Shown piece after piece: positions 24,726-33,711 of a stretch of DNA of 40,053 nucleotides. Each line of letters starts with the position of its first letter. Within the stretch, counting starts at the first letter, position 1. Source of the stretch: Alkalihalobacillus sp. YIM B00296 (GTDB lineage: Bacteria > Bacillota > Bacilli > Bacillales > Fictibacillaceae). The stretch lies in assembly GCF_020179385.1 (NCBI RefSeq), contig NZ_JAIBLJ010000034.1, positions 1-40,053 on the forward strand. The letters are read 5' to 3'. The translations under genes and the position numbers were made by a program. The notes under the pieces are model-generated. The model was not told where the DNA came from. It searched no databases and saw only the letters and a list, made by a program, of their open reading frames with translations.

Positions 24726-25562
24726 GTGAGAATAATCTGTATTGGAGATGCATTAGTAGATTATTATAGTCATCAAGGAACTATATATCCTGGAGGTAAC
24801 GCAGTAAATGTGGCTGTAATGGCTAAAAGGAATAATGCTGAAGACAGTGCGTATCTAGGTCTTTTAGGGTTGGATAAAGAAGGTAACCATATCATAAGTT
24901 CATTGAAACAAGAAGGAATTTGCATAAAACGTGTCCGTCGATTAACAGGGCCTACCGGGATTGCTGAAGTTACTCTAAGTGATGAAGGTGACCGTATCTT
25001 TGTAAGTACTAACAAAGAACAAAGAGTACAGTCTCTGGCTACTCTTCGCCTGAATCAAGATGATCTTGACTATATTAATGAATTTGATATTGTACATACC
25101 TGTGTGAGTATTAACACTGGTATTGAGAGTGAGTTGCCGAAAATAGCACACAAAAAAATTTCCTTTGATTTCTCAACACCTGATTATTGGACAAAGGATT
25201 ATTTGCAGGATGTTTGCCCGTATCTAACATATGCTTTCTTTTCGTGTAGTCAGTTTTCTAGGGATGAGGTATTCGAATTGATTAACTATGTTCATCAATT
25301 AGGTGTACCAGTTATAGGAGTTACTAGAGGTGAGAAATCTTGCATATTTTCGAAAGACGGACAAATTTATGAACTGAAATCTAAACTTGTAGATGTAGTT
25401 GACACAATGGGAGCTGGAGATTCGTTTATTGCAGCATTTGTAACCTCTTACCTAAATGGGGAAAAGTTAGAAACAGCTTTGTGCAATGCATCCAACTTTG
25501 CCAGCAACACATGTAGCTTCTTTGGATCATTTGGCTACGGTCTGAAGTTAGTAAATAAATAA
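24726..25562 (+). CDS. frlD: PfkB-family fructoselysine kinase
   Basis: A 278-aa ribokinase-family sugar kinase starting at GTG 24726 behind GGAGGAAAGAGG. Substrate-binding motif YPGGNAVNVAVMAKRNNAED near residue 20 and the catalytic/anion-hole motif DTMGAGDSFIAAFVTSY near residue 225. FrlD phosphorylates fructoselysine at the 6-OH so that FrlB can cleave it. The length fits Bacillus FrlD. It is separated from frlR by 145 nt that contain a small hairpin (TATCC-GGATA) but no clear promoter. Confidence 0.82.
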   Translation: MRIICIGDALVDYYSHQGTIYPGGNAVNVAVMAKRNNAEDSAYLGLLGLDKEGNHIISSLKQEGICIKRVRRLTGPTGIAEVTLSDEGDRIFVSTNKEQRVQSLATLRLNQDDLDYINEFDIVHTCVSINTGIESELPKIAHKKISFDFSTPDYWTKDYLQDVCPYLTYAFFSCSQFSRDEVFELINYVHQLGVPVIGVTRGEKSCIFSKDGQIYELKSKLVDVVDTMGAGDSFIAAFVTSYLNGEKLETALCNASNFASNTCSFFGSFGYGLKLVNK

Positions 25563-26524
25563 AATTAATCATTTTTTCTTCAATCATTAATAATAAGCTT
25601 TAACCTTATGTTTAGAAAAAGGTATTCTTAAAGGGAAAAGTGTAAGTATAGACCCTAACTCATATCGAAGCTAAGACGAAGAGGAAAACTCCTCAAAGAG
25701 TCGCAAATAGTGATAGGTTTTGCTGATGGTAATGTAGCTCCAGGTTTCACTAATTTCAGAGCCTCAATACTAGGCTAACAAAACCTGTGAATGTGTAATC
25801 ATCAAATGATTTTAATATTGGGGTTTATTTGTCTAAAAAAGGTACAATCAAAAATTTGAATGATAAATGAAGGCAAGATCAGGAAGGTGATTTGGAATAA
25901 AAAAATGTTTCGGTTGGCTTCATAAGCTAGCAATTCCTTGAATGGGTTCAGTCAAAAAGGTAGCGATTGTATCTGCGCCTCATCATTAATGGCTCTTCTG
26001 AAATCTTCGATCGTCCGGATCAATTTATTTAAGGATTTTCGAAATTGAGGATGTTTTCAAAAGATTGCATAACTTTGAAGCATCCTTTTTCAATTTTCCG
26101 TTATCTTTTTCTTATGGGTAATGTCAGAATAATCTATACAGCAAATTATTAAGTTTATTAGAGCCAGGACAACGTGAAGGTATTGAATTGATTAAGAAAC
26201 AAGGTAATAAATCAAATTTGTAAAATCACAAATGGTGTCAGGGATTAGGTGTTTGTAAGTCAACTGATTATTTAGAATATTTTAAATAATCAATCAAAAC
26301 TTTTTAATCCTTCTATTTATTAGACTCTAGAATTTTTCTAATTTCATTTCTATAAAGACACCTTTAAAAAGCCTTAAAAAAGAAAAACCCCTTTGAAGGT
26401 ATAAATATTTCTATTAAATTTTATCTTTGGATGGTACATTTGTTAGGTATACATTAATAGTACTCAAACGTTTACTCCGTTCTTTCATAAGGACAGCCCC
26501 ACCTCATTCTCCACTAGCAATTAC
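25563..26524. other. Intergenic region with decayed gene fragments
   Basis: No intact gene. Protein-like scraps: plus strand near 25712-25780 (GFADGNVAPGFTNFRASILG), minus strand 25952-26063 (KLIRTIEDFRRAINDEAQ), plus strand 26140-26223 (SLLEPGQREGIELIKKQG). Each is short and closed by stops, which fits old pseudogenes. I could not assign families. Confidence 0.35.
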
Positions 26525-26645
26525 TTAAATAAGACGAAGAAGAACAAGTAAGACATAGTTCTCATCAACGGTTTCCATTCGAGCATTAATCATTTTATAA
26601 CCTATCTTAGAGTCTTTTGCCCAAATTGGTACCCCCACCTTATAA
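26525..26645 (-). pseudogene. Fragment of an SOS-associated peptidase (SRAP/YedK family)
   Basis: On the minus strand GVPIWAKDSKIGYKMINAR followed by METVDE matches the conserved core of HMCES/YedK proteins (usually GLIPxWAKDxxIGxKMINARxET). These proteins cross-link to abasic sites in single-stranded DNA. The catalytic N-terminal Cys region and the C-terminus are missing; a stop occurs at 26527-26525. It is a clear remnant. Confidence 0.7.
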
Positions 26646-26675
26646 TACGATCTGGCGCGTTTGTAGAATAAATAT

Positions 26676-26724
26676 AAAAGGACCATCCATATTAGCAGAA
26701 CGAATATGGATGGTCCTTTTTTCT
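26676..26724. terminator. Strong bidirectional terminator, 18-bp perfect stem
   Basis: AAAAGGACCATCCATATT (26676-26693) and its exact complement (26703-26720) flank a 9-nt loop; TTTTTT follows on the plus strand. No intact gene now ends here. It probably served the decayed SRAP gene or another lost gene. Confidence 0.8.
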
Positions 26725-26891
26725 ATTAACTTAAAATAAATCCAAAAACAACAGAAGAATAACGTCTATTTTAAACGTCCATAACTTTAAAACTTTTAGA
26801 CGTTATAATTAACCAAAATTCAGGTGTCTTTCTTGAATTGTATTCTAACAATACGAATAAATATAATAGTCTAATTTTTCTAAAAACTTTA

Positions 26892-26921
26892 TTGACTTTG
26901 TACATTTTGTTATGGTACCAT
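26892..26921 (+). promoter_or_regulatory. Predicted promoter of the FadR-like gene
   Basis: TTGACT (26892-26897), 18 bp, TACCAT (26916-26921). The -10 lies within the perfect palindrome ATGGTACCAT (26912-26921), which could itself be an operator. Confidence 0.5.
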
Positions 26922-26934
26922 TTAAAACAAATAT

Positions 26935-26969
26935 TGGTCTTACCAGTTAACCAGTTAACCAGTTAACCA
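26935..26969. promoter_or_regulatory. FadR-type site plus tandem CCAGTTAA octamers
   Basis: TGGTCTTACCA (26935-26945) fits the FadR-subfamily operator pattern TGGTNNNACCA. It runs straight into three exact tandem CCAGTTAA units (26943-26966) plus CCA. The array lies just downstream of the predicted start site and 30 bp before the regulator gene. TAACCAGTT recurs at 30675-30683 ahead of the AtuA operon, suggesting the same protein controls both. Confidence 0.6.
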
Positions 26970-26999
26970 ATTGCAAATTATTTAAAGGAGCTAGCCCTT

Positions 27000-27767
27000 A
27001 TGAAAGATGAATCAACAAAGAAACTATTTAATCCGGTACAAACTAACGATAATTTATATGTTCAAGTTGTAAATCAAATAATGGATCTAATTCAATCAGG
27101 ACTGTTATCACCAGGTGACAAATTACCATCTGAGAGAAAATTGGCTGAAGATTTAAATATCAGTCGACCCGTTTTAAGGGAGGCGTGTAGAGTACTTGAA
27201 ATTAGAGGGTTATTAATAACTCGTCCAGGGGGAGGAAGGTTTATAAGAGATATTCCTGAATCCATTAATATTGAAAACATGGTACAAGGATTAAAAAAAG
27301 CAGCACTTATAGACGTACTAGAAGCTCGCTTAATAACAGAGACGGAAACAACTGCACTTGCAGCTTTACGAGCAAATCCTGATGACATTGCTGAAATGGA
27401 AAATTTATGTGATTTATTTAAAAATGATTTTGAAAAGTTCAAAAAAGAAAATGGTGGTTTAAAGTTCCATTTTGCAGTAGCTCGGGCTTCTCGAAATTTT
27501 GTGTTGCAGACAATTGGTGAGATTCAAATTAAATTATCACATGATCTGGAACAAGATATTTTACTAGGATTAGAGAAATGGAAGCATTTAAATTGTGAAC
27601 ATATTGAAATTCTTAATGCAATAAAAGCAAAAGATCCTAATAGAGCTTCAAGTATCATGAGAAATCATATTTTGGGTTTAATTGAAGCTATGAAACAAAA
27701 ATCGGATAACGTAAGTAAAAATATACCAGAACGGAGGAGAAATTACAGTGAAGAGTTTAAAAGTTAA
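27000..27767 (+). CDS. FadR-type GntR regulator (FCD domain)
   Basis: 255 aa. Winged helix at about 20-90 (SPGDKLPSERKLAEDLNISR; LREACRVLEIRGLL) and an FCD domain with His residues in LKFHFAVARAS, CEHIEILNAI and MRNHILGL. The family typically senses small organic acids. The start ATG follows AAAGGAG. It overlaps the binding-protein gene downstream by 20 nt, so regulator and TRAP transporter are one operon. Its promoter holds the octamer array it probably binds. Confidence 0.85.
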   Translation: MKDESTKKLFNPVQTNDNLYVQVVNQIMDLIQSGLLSPGDKLPSERKLAEDLNISRPVLREACRVLEIRGLLITRPGGGRFIRDIPESINIENMVQGLKKAALIDVLEARLITETETTALAALRANPDDIAEMENLCDLFKNDFEKFKKENGGLKFHFAVARASRNFVLQTIGEIQIKLSHDLEQDILLGLEKWKHLNCEHIEILNAIKAKDPNRASSIMRNHILGLIEAMKQKSDNVSKNIPERRRNYSEEFKS

Positions 27768-28782
27768 AGTTACATTAACGGTTATTGTTGTATCTGTGCT
27801 TTTTATTAGTGGATGTTCGTTTAATTCATCTACATCTAGTGATGATAACACTGGTTCAAACAATAATAAACAGCAGGAAACTTACACATTAAGTTTAGGA
27901 CATGTTGGTACACAAAGTCATTCTTGGCATACTACTGCACTAGAATTTGCTAAGCAAGTAGAAAAGGAATCAGAAGGAAGACTCAAAATTGAAGTATTTC
28001 CTGATGGACAGTTAGGTGGAAATCTAGAAATGTTACAGCAAATTCAAATGGGAGATTTAGATATGGGACTTATTAGTGGTGCAGCACATTCCCCAATTGT
28101 TCCTGAAATGGCTATTGAAAATTTACCGTTTGCATTTGCAGAGCATGAAGATGCCTATAAAGCAATGGATGGTGAGTTAGGAGACCGGCTTTTAGACTTA
28201 TTGGAGGAAAAAGGGATACATGGACTTGCTTGGTGGGAAGATGGATTATTTCAAATTACAAATAATCAATATCCTATTGAGAAACCCGAAGATTTAAACG
28301 GATTAAAAATTCGGGTTCCGGAAATTGAGTTACGACAAGATACATTTGCAGCTTTAGGGGCAGATCCTGTTCCAATGTCATTTACAGAATTATTTTCAGC
28401 TCTTCAACAAGAAGTAGTGGATGGACAAACAAATGCGGTTCCAATTGTAAGTTCTTCCAATTTTGATGAAGTTCAGGAATTTCTTTCTATAGTAAATATC
28501 ACCTGGAGTTCTACATTAATGGAAATAAATTTAGACAAATGGAATAGTTTGCCTGAGGATTTACAAAATATATTAAGCGAAAATGCTATCAAATATCGTG
28601 ATATACAAAGGGAGCGGATTGTTACAGGAGAAGAAAAAATTATTAAAGAACTAGAAGAGTCCGGTATGAAAGTAAATTTCGTAGAAAATTTAACACCATT
28701 TATAAAGGCTTCTCAACCCGTTTATGATAAGTATACTGATGTGTTCGGGAAAGAACTTATGGATCTAATACTAAACAATTAA
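27748..28782 (+). CDS. DctP-family TRAP solute-binding lipoprotein
   Basis: 344 aa starting at GTG 27748 behind ACGGAGGAG, inside the end of the regulator gene. Lipoprotein signal with SVLFISGCSF. DctP fold with the substrate-carboxylate Arg in GLKIRVPEIELRQDTF and the following PMSFTELFSALQQEVVDGQT. It binds an organic acid and feeds the DctQM permease. The ligand is unknown; the neighbouring AtuA genes suggest a carboxylated compound. Confidence 0.9.
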   Translation: MKSLKVKVTLTVIVVSVLFISGCSFNSSTSSDDNTGSNNNKQQETYTLSLGHVGTQSHSWHTTALEFAKQVEKESEGRLKIEVFPDGQLGGNLEMLQQIQMGDLDMGLISGAAHSPIVPEMAIENLPFAFAEHEDAYKAMDGELGDRLLDLLEEKGIHGLAWWEDGLFQITNNQYPIEKPEDLNGLKIRVPEIELRQDTFAALGADPVPMSFTELFSALQQEVVDGQTNAVPIVSSSNFDEVQEFLSIVNITWSSTLMEINLDKWNSLPEDLQNILSENAIKYRDIQRERIVTGEEKIIKELEESGMKVNFVENLTPFIKASQPVYDKYTDVFGKELMDLILNN

Positions 28783-28786
28783 AACA

Positions 28787-28845
28787 TCAGGGGCTAATCA
28801 GTATTTAAATCAATTAGATAGAATGATTAGCTCCTGAAACTTTTC
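28787..28845 (+). terminator. Intercistronic hairpin between binding protein and permease
   Basis: TCAGGGGCTAATCA (28787-28800) pairs with TGATTAGCTCCTGA (28824-28837) with one mismatch, followed by AACTTTTCTTT. Such partial terminators raise the binding-protein level over that of the membrane subunits. Confidence 0.65.
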
Positions 28846-28860
28846 TTTGGAGGGAGTTAT

Positions 28861-29334
28861 GTGGCAGCAAAGTACAGTAGATTAATATCAATTTTGAACA
28901 AATATATTACTGCAATATGTATGTTCATAGTTTCTATTTTAGTCATATTATTATTTGCTCAAGTTATTTTTCGCTATGTATTAAATAATAGTTTGAGTTG
29001 GACTGAAGAAATAGTTAGATTTTTGCTCATTTGGTCTTCTTTTCTGAGTGCTTCATTAGGTGTTTGGTATAAAGGACATCTTGGTATTAAATATTTTATA
29101 AACAAATTTCCCAAAAACACAAAAAATGTAGCACTAATATTGGTACATGTCTCTACTATTGTTTTTTTAGTAGTTGCTTTTATTGCTAGTATTAAGGTTA
29201 TTCAAATATCTTCTGGTATATCGCTAATTTCAGTACCACTTATGTGGAGTTATGCTTTTATTTCTTTTCCAATTGGAATTGGGCTAAGCATACTATATTA
29301 CGTTGATCTTATAATTCAAAAAAGGGCTGAGTAA
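28861..29334 (+). CDS. TRAP transporter small permease (DctQ)
   Basis: 157 aa, four hydrophobic helices, with the family signature NNSLSWTEEIVRFLLIWSSF near residue 40. It starts at GTG 28861 behind TTGGAGGGAG. One nt separates its stop from the large permease start. It forms the membrane complex with DctM. Confidence 0.87.
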   Translation: MAAKYSRLISILNKYITAICMFIVSILVILLFAQVIFRYVLNNSLSWTEEIVRFLLIWSSFLSASLGVWYKGHLGIKYFINKFPKNTKNVALILVHVSTIVFLVVAFIASIKVIQISSGISLISVPLMWSYAFISFPIGIGLSILYYVDLIIQKRAE

Positions 29335-29335
29335 C

Positions 29336-30607
29336 ATGGTTTATTTATTATTACCGATAGCTTTTTTTATTTTTATTGGTATACCAATAGCTTTTTCAAT
29401 GGGCTTAGGATCTTTTATTTACGTAACAATAACAGACACATCATCCACAACACTTGTAGTTCAAAAGATGATAGATGGTGTAAATTCATTTCCTTTACTT
29501 GCTGTGCCTCTATTCATCCTAATGGGTGAAATAGTGGTAAGAGGTGGAGTAATGGAACGATTAATGACCTTACCAAATGTATTGTTGGGAAGATTTACTG
29601 GTGGATTAGGTTATGTAAATATTGGATCAAGTGTACTTTTAGGTGGAATCTCAGGTTCTGCAGTTGCAGATGTAGCAGCCTTATCAACCGTATTTGGCCC
29701 AGAAATGAAGAAAAGGGGGTTTGCCTCAGGATTCATTGCGGCACTTCAGGGGTGTTCGGGAGTTTTAGCAGCTGTAATTCCTCCAAGCATTGTATTAATC
29801 CTAATCGGTGTCTCAGGTGGTGTATCTATAGGAGACCTATTTCTGGCAGGTATTATCCCAGGTATACTAACTGCTCTCTCTTTAATGGTGTATGTTTATA
29901 TTTATTCAAAAAAGAATAATATACGAGATAAAGTTATATTAAAAAAAGGTGATTTTAAGGAAGCAATTCAAAAGTCAATTTTACCATTAGGTCTACCCTT
30001 AATAATACTCGGCGGAATACTACTTGGTATATTTACTGCAACAGAATCAGCTGCAATAGCAGTCTTTTATGCATTTATATTAAGTAGATTAATTTATAGA
30101 GAATTAAGCTGGGAAGATATCAAAGAGTCATTATTTAGTACAGTTATCAATACAGGAGCTATCATGATATTGATTGCTGCATCCACAGCCCTTGCTTGGT
30201 TACTAACTCGTTCGCGAGCAACGGAACACTTACTTAGTATCTTTCTAAATATTAGCGAAAGTCCATTAGTCATTCTATTATTAATGATTCTATTGCTTTT
30301 ATTATTAGGAATTGTATTAGAGGCAACCCCATTGGTGTTAATTACAGCACCTTTGTTAATGCCAATCGCCACGGATATTGGTATGGATCCAGTTCACTTC
30401 GGTACAATAATGGCAATGAGTCTTGCGATTGGGAGTAATACTCCTCCAATGGCTTTATCACTTCTCACCGCATGTCGAATTTTAAAAACCGACGTAGATA
30501 AGACATTTCCACATATCCTGTATTTTATTGGATTAATGATTCTATCAATTTTAATTGTGGTTGCTTTTCCGGATATAGCACTTTTTTTACCAAGTTTTAA
30601 TGATTAG
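29336..30607 (+). CDS. TRAP transporter large permease (DctM)
   Basis: A 423-aa, 12-helix transport subunit. Motifs include FPLLAVPLFILMGEIVVRGG, GGISGSAVADVAALSTVFGP and a helical tail with GSNTPPMALSLLTACRI. It carries out sodium-driven uptake of the ligand presented by the DctP protein. ATG directly after the DctQ stop. Spacing to the AtuA gene is about 160 bp, with an operator-like TAACCAGTT between. Confidence 0.9.
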   Translation: MVYLLLPIAFFIFIGIPIAFSMGLGSFIYVTITDTSSTTLVVQKMIDGVNSFPLLAVPLFILMGEIVVRGGVMERLMTLPNVLLGRFTGGLGYVNIGSSVLLGGISGSAVADVAALSTVFGPEMKKRGFASGFIAALQGCSGVLAAVIPPSIVLILIGVSGGVSIGDLFLAGIIPGILTALSLMVYVYIYSKKNNIRDKVILKKGDFKEAIQKSILPLGLPLIILGGILLGIFTATESAAIAVFYAFILSRLIYRELSWEDIKESLFSTVINTGAIMILIAASTALAWLLTRSRATEHLLSIFLNISESPLVILLLMILLLLLLGIVLEATPLVLITAPLLMPIATDIGMDPVHFGTIMAMSLAIGSNTPPMALSLLTACRILKTDVDKTFPHILYFIGLMILSILIVVAFPDIALFLPSFND

Positions 30608-30765
30608 CTAAATTAGTTCATGTTAAAAGGAAATGATATAAACTTAGCCATAATTAAAAATACAAAGATTTTACTAACCAGTTGTTATTAACTTTTAAAA
30701 GTTGAAGGAAATATAGAACTACTATTTCTAATCAATTAAATTACAATTAATAAAGGAGAATGAGT

Positions 30766-32163
30766 ATGAAATTAGATGAAGTTAGGGTTATTGCCCCAAC
30801 AGGATTTTTAGGTTATGGATTTTCATTTGAAGATTTTAAACGAGCAGTTAAAGAAGTACAACCACATTATTTAGCCGTAGATGCTGGTTCAACCGATCCA
30901 GGCCCCCATTACCTAGGAACTGGTGAGTCATTTACCACTCATGGTACAGTAAAAAAAGAACTGGAGGTACTAATTGGAACTGCTCTTAAAAATAATATTC
31001 CATTAATTATTGGGTCGGCTGGAGGATGTGGAGGGAGACCTCATGTTGACTGGACAGTAAATATTGTAAGAGAATTATCGGAAGAACACAACTGGTCGTT
31101 TCCGCTAGCTACTATTGATGCGGAGATAGATAAAGAAATACTATTAGAATGGTTCGAACAGGAAAAAATTAAAGATTTTGAATCCTCAGAATCCCTAACA
31201 GCAGAAGATATTGAACAAAGCACTCGTATTGTAGCCCAAATGGGTATTGAACCTATCATGAAAGCATTAAATTCTGAAGCCCAAGTAATTATTTGTGGTC
31301 GTGCTTGTGATGATGCCGTATTTGCAGCATATCCAATTATGAAAGGGTTTGATAAAGGCTTAAGTATTCATATGGGGAAAATTCTTGAGTGTGGTGCTTT
31401 AGCTTCTGAACCTATTAGTATGGATGTCATGATTGGTAGATTAAAAAAAGATTACTTTTCGTTAGAACCAGGTTCTCATATGAGAAAATGTACAGTTACT
31501 TCGGTTTCATCTCATTCACTATACGAACGTGAAGACCCTATTAAACAATTAGGACCTGGTGGAGGAATTGATTTAACCAATACTCGGTTCGAACAATTCA
31601 CAGATAGGATTGTTCGGATTTCTGATACAAGATATGAAGAGACTTCTCCGTACTATATAAAATTAGAAGGAGTCCGGAAAATAGGATATCGGACTATATG
31701 TATTGTTGGAGTTCGAGATCCAATTATGGTAAAAAATATTGATTCTATTTTAGAGAGACTTCGTGACCATGCTAATAATTATATTAAGAGAATGGGTTAT
31801 GGAACTAGCAAAATTGTCTTTCATATTTATGGAAAAGACGGAGTAATGAAAAACCTAGAACCCTTAACCCTAAAATCCAATCATGAACTGGGTATTGTTA
31901 TAGATGTTGTGGCTGAAGATCAAGAAAAAGCTAAGGCTATTTGTCATGAAATAAGTGGTAAGTTTATGCATTTAGATTTCGATAATCAATACAACAATGC
32001 AGGAAATTTAGCTTTTCTTTACTCTCCTTCTGAGATTGATGTTGGACCTGTTTATGGATTTTCAGTTTATCACTTAGCTGAGATTGATGATCCTACTACT
32101 CCTTTTCCAGTGACTGTTTCACATTTAGAAAATGGCAAACTGAAAGAGGAGATAACAGTATAA
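30766..32163 (+). CDS. AtuA-family (DUF1446/PF07287) protein, copy 1
   Basis: 465 aa from ATG 30766; the in-frame ATG at 30760 is too close to the SD AAAGGAG. Conserved blocks are VIAPTGFLGYGF, VDAGSTDPGPHYLG, GSAGGCGGRPHVDW, ICGRACDDAVFAAYP and FHIYGKDGVM. AtuA is required for acyclic terpene use in Pseudomonas, but its reaction is not settled, and many homologues lie in unrelated catabolic operons. The stop overlaps the DUF4387 start (TAATG), so the two are probably subunits of one enzyme. Confidence 0.85.
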   Translation: MKLDEVRVIAPTGFLGYGFSFEDFKRAVKEVQPHYLAVDAGSTDPGPHYLGTGESFTTHGTVKKELEVLIGTALKNNIPLIIGSAGGCGGRPHVDWTVNIVRELSEEHNWSFPLATIDAEIDKEILLEWFEQEKIKDFESSESLTAEDIEQSTRIVAQMGIEPIMKALNSEAQVIICGRACDDAVFAAYPIMKGFDKGLSIHMGKILECGALASEPISMDVMIGRLKKDYFSLEPGSHMRKCTVTSVSSHSLYEREDPIKQLGPGGGIDLTNTRFEQFTDRIVRISDTRYEETSPYYIKLEGVRKIGYRTICIVGVRDPIMVKNIDSILERLRDHANNYIKRMGYGTSKIVFHIYGKDGVMKNLEPLTLKSNHELGIVIDVVAEDQEKAKAICHEISGKFMHLDFDNQYNNAGNLAFLYSPSEIDVGPVYGFSVYHLAEIDDPTTPFPVTVSHLENGKLKEEITV

Positions 32164-32528
32164 TGAGACATATACCACTTTATAGAATAGCTAAAATAAT
32201 TCGTAGTAAAAATGCAAAACCATATAGACTAACTCTAGACATATTATTTAATGATAAAGAAATCTACAATTATGTGAAAGAAACCGGAGTATTATCGAAA
32301 AAAACGGTTGCTGATGCATATGGTATTGATGAGGAGTTAATCCTTTCTGATTTTGTCTTTGATATGGGAATGGCTTTTAAATTCACTCTAAAGAGACCTT
32401 TAATTCAAGGTGAACCAGGGGATTCTGACATTTATGGAGCTCAGCAACATGTTCCTTTAATGTTTATTAAGGTCCCTTGGAATAATTTATTAGAAACAAA
32501 AAAATATCAATTACGAGAGGAAATTTGA
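32163..32528 (+). CDS. DUF4387 protein, copy 1
   Basis: A 121-aa protein of PF14330: RIAKIIRSKNAKPYRLTLDI near the start and EPGDSDIYGAQQHVPLMFI near the end. Its function is unknown; it is habitually the partner of AtuA-type proteins and sometimes follows them with overlapping codons, as here. It has a C-terminal extension of about 15 residues compared with copy 2 at 35095. Confidence 0.85.
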   Translation: MRHIPLYRIAKIIRSKNAKPYRLTLDILFNDKEIYNYVKETGVLSKKTVADAYGIDEELILSDFVFDMGMAFKFTLKRPLIQGEPGDSDIYGAQQHVPLMFIKVPWNNLLETKKYQLREEI

Positions 32529-32712
32529 ATTCTATTTGATAACTTGATTTGTATCCTCTAGAGCAAAGGATAAGTTTAAGTGATATTTAAATAAAAAGGA
32601 ATTAATTTTGATTTATTCATTTTTCAAATTTCTATGATTTTTTAATTTTAAAGGGAGGGATCTATACTAGATAAATTTAGTAAAGCAAATATTAAATAGA
32701 AGGATGAGACAA

Positions 32713-33651
32713 GTGCTAGTTATCAGTAAAGCAGAACAGGATTTTTGATTAACATAAATGAGGTAATTGAAAATGTTTCAGTTGCATTAAAGGAATTCTC
32801 AGAATTACGAACAAAGAATCCTATTAGAACTGCACTTCCTTTTAATAAGAAAAATGGTACTGCTCTTGTTATGCCTTCTATGGCAGAAACACTTGGAATA
32901 CTGGGTTTGAAGGTAGTTACAGTAGTACCAAATAATTATAACAGAGGTGAAAAAACAATTAACGGGAATTTAATTCTATCAGACTTTGAAACAGGCGAAC
33001 CCTTAGCTCTTTTAGAAGGTTCTCACATAACTACTATAAGAACTGGTGCATTATCTGGGGTAGCAACTAAGTACTTTTCACGTAAAAATTCTAAAATATT
33101 ATCCATAATTGGAAAAGGTGAACAGGCTAAGGGGTTAGCAGAAGCAGTTTTGGCAGTCCGAGATATTAAAGAAATAATGCTTTTCAATCACACTAAAAGT
33201 TAAGCAAATGAATTTTCGCAATATTTAGATAATAAGTTTGATCCCTTCCAAAATACACAAAAGTTCAGATGAAGCTATAAGAAATGCTGACATTATCGTC
33301 ACAGCTACATCATCATCACCAGTATTTACATCACCTCTCAATCCTGGTGTTCATATTAACGCTGTAGGATCATTCAGACCATCTATGCAAGAGTTACCTA
33401 CAAGTGTAGTTCTGTCAGCAGATAAAATAATAGTTAAATCTTTAGAGGCAGTTGAAGAAACAGGAGATCTAAAAACTCCTATTAAAGAGGGCGTTTTTGA
33501 TGAAAGTGATATATACGGTGAGCTTGGAAAAGTGATTAATAGGGAAATTAAAGGTAGAGAAAATGATCAAGAGGTAACATTGTTTAAATCAGTTGGTCTA
33601 TCAATAGTAGATATTGTGGTTGCAAATTATATATACAAAAAGGGCTATTAG
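32713..33651 (+). pseudogene. Ornithine cyclodeaminase/mu-crystallin family gene, broken
   Basis: The pieces together cover a full OCD-type NAD-dependent enzyme: N-terminal VLVISKAEQDF, then RTKNPIRTALPFNKKNGTAL, LEGSHITTIRTGALSGVATK, the Rossmann segment SIIGKGEQAKGLAEAVLAVR, then NADIIVTATSSSPVF and HINAVGSFRPSMQELP. Three lesions: a one-base loss in the T run at 32742-32746, an in-frame TAA at 33201-33203, and a frame change around 33235-33265. The likely original start is GTG 32713 behind AAGGATGAG. Sequencing error could explain one lesion, hardly all three. Confidence 0.85.
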
Positions 33652-33711
33652 TAATAATATAGGATTTTTGATTCAATTGTAATTTGATAAAAAATTTTGG
33701 AGGTATTTACT

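Noticed and set aside
26943-26969. CRISPR-like or satellite array (CCAGTTAA units)
   Set aside because: Units are only 8 bp with no spacers; position in a regulator promoter fits an operator array.
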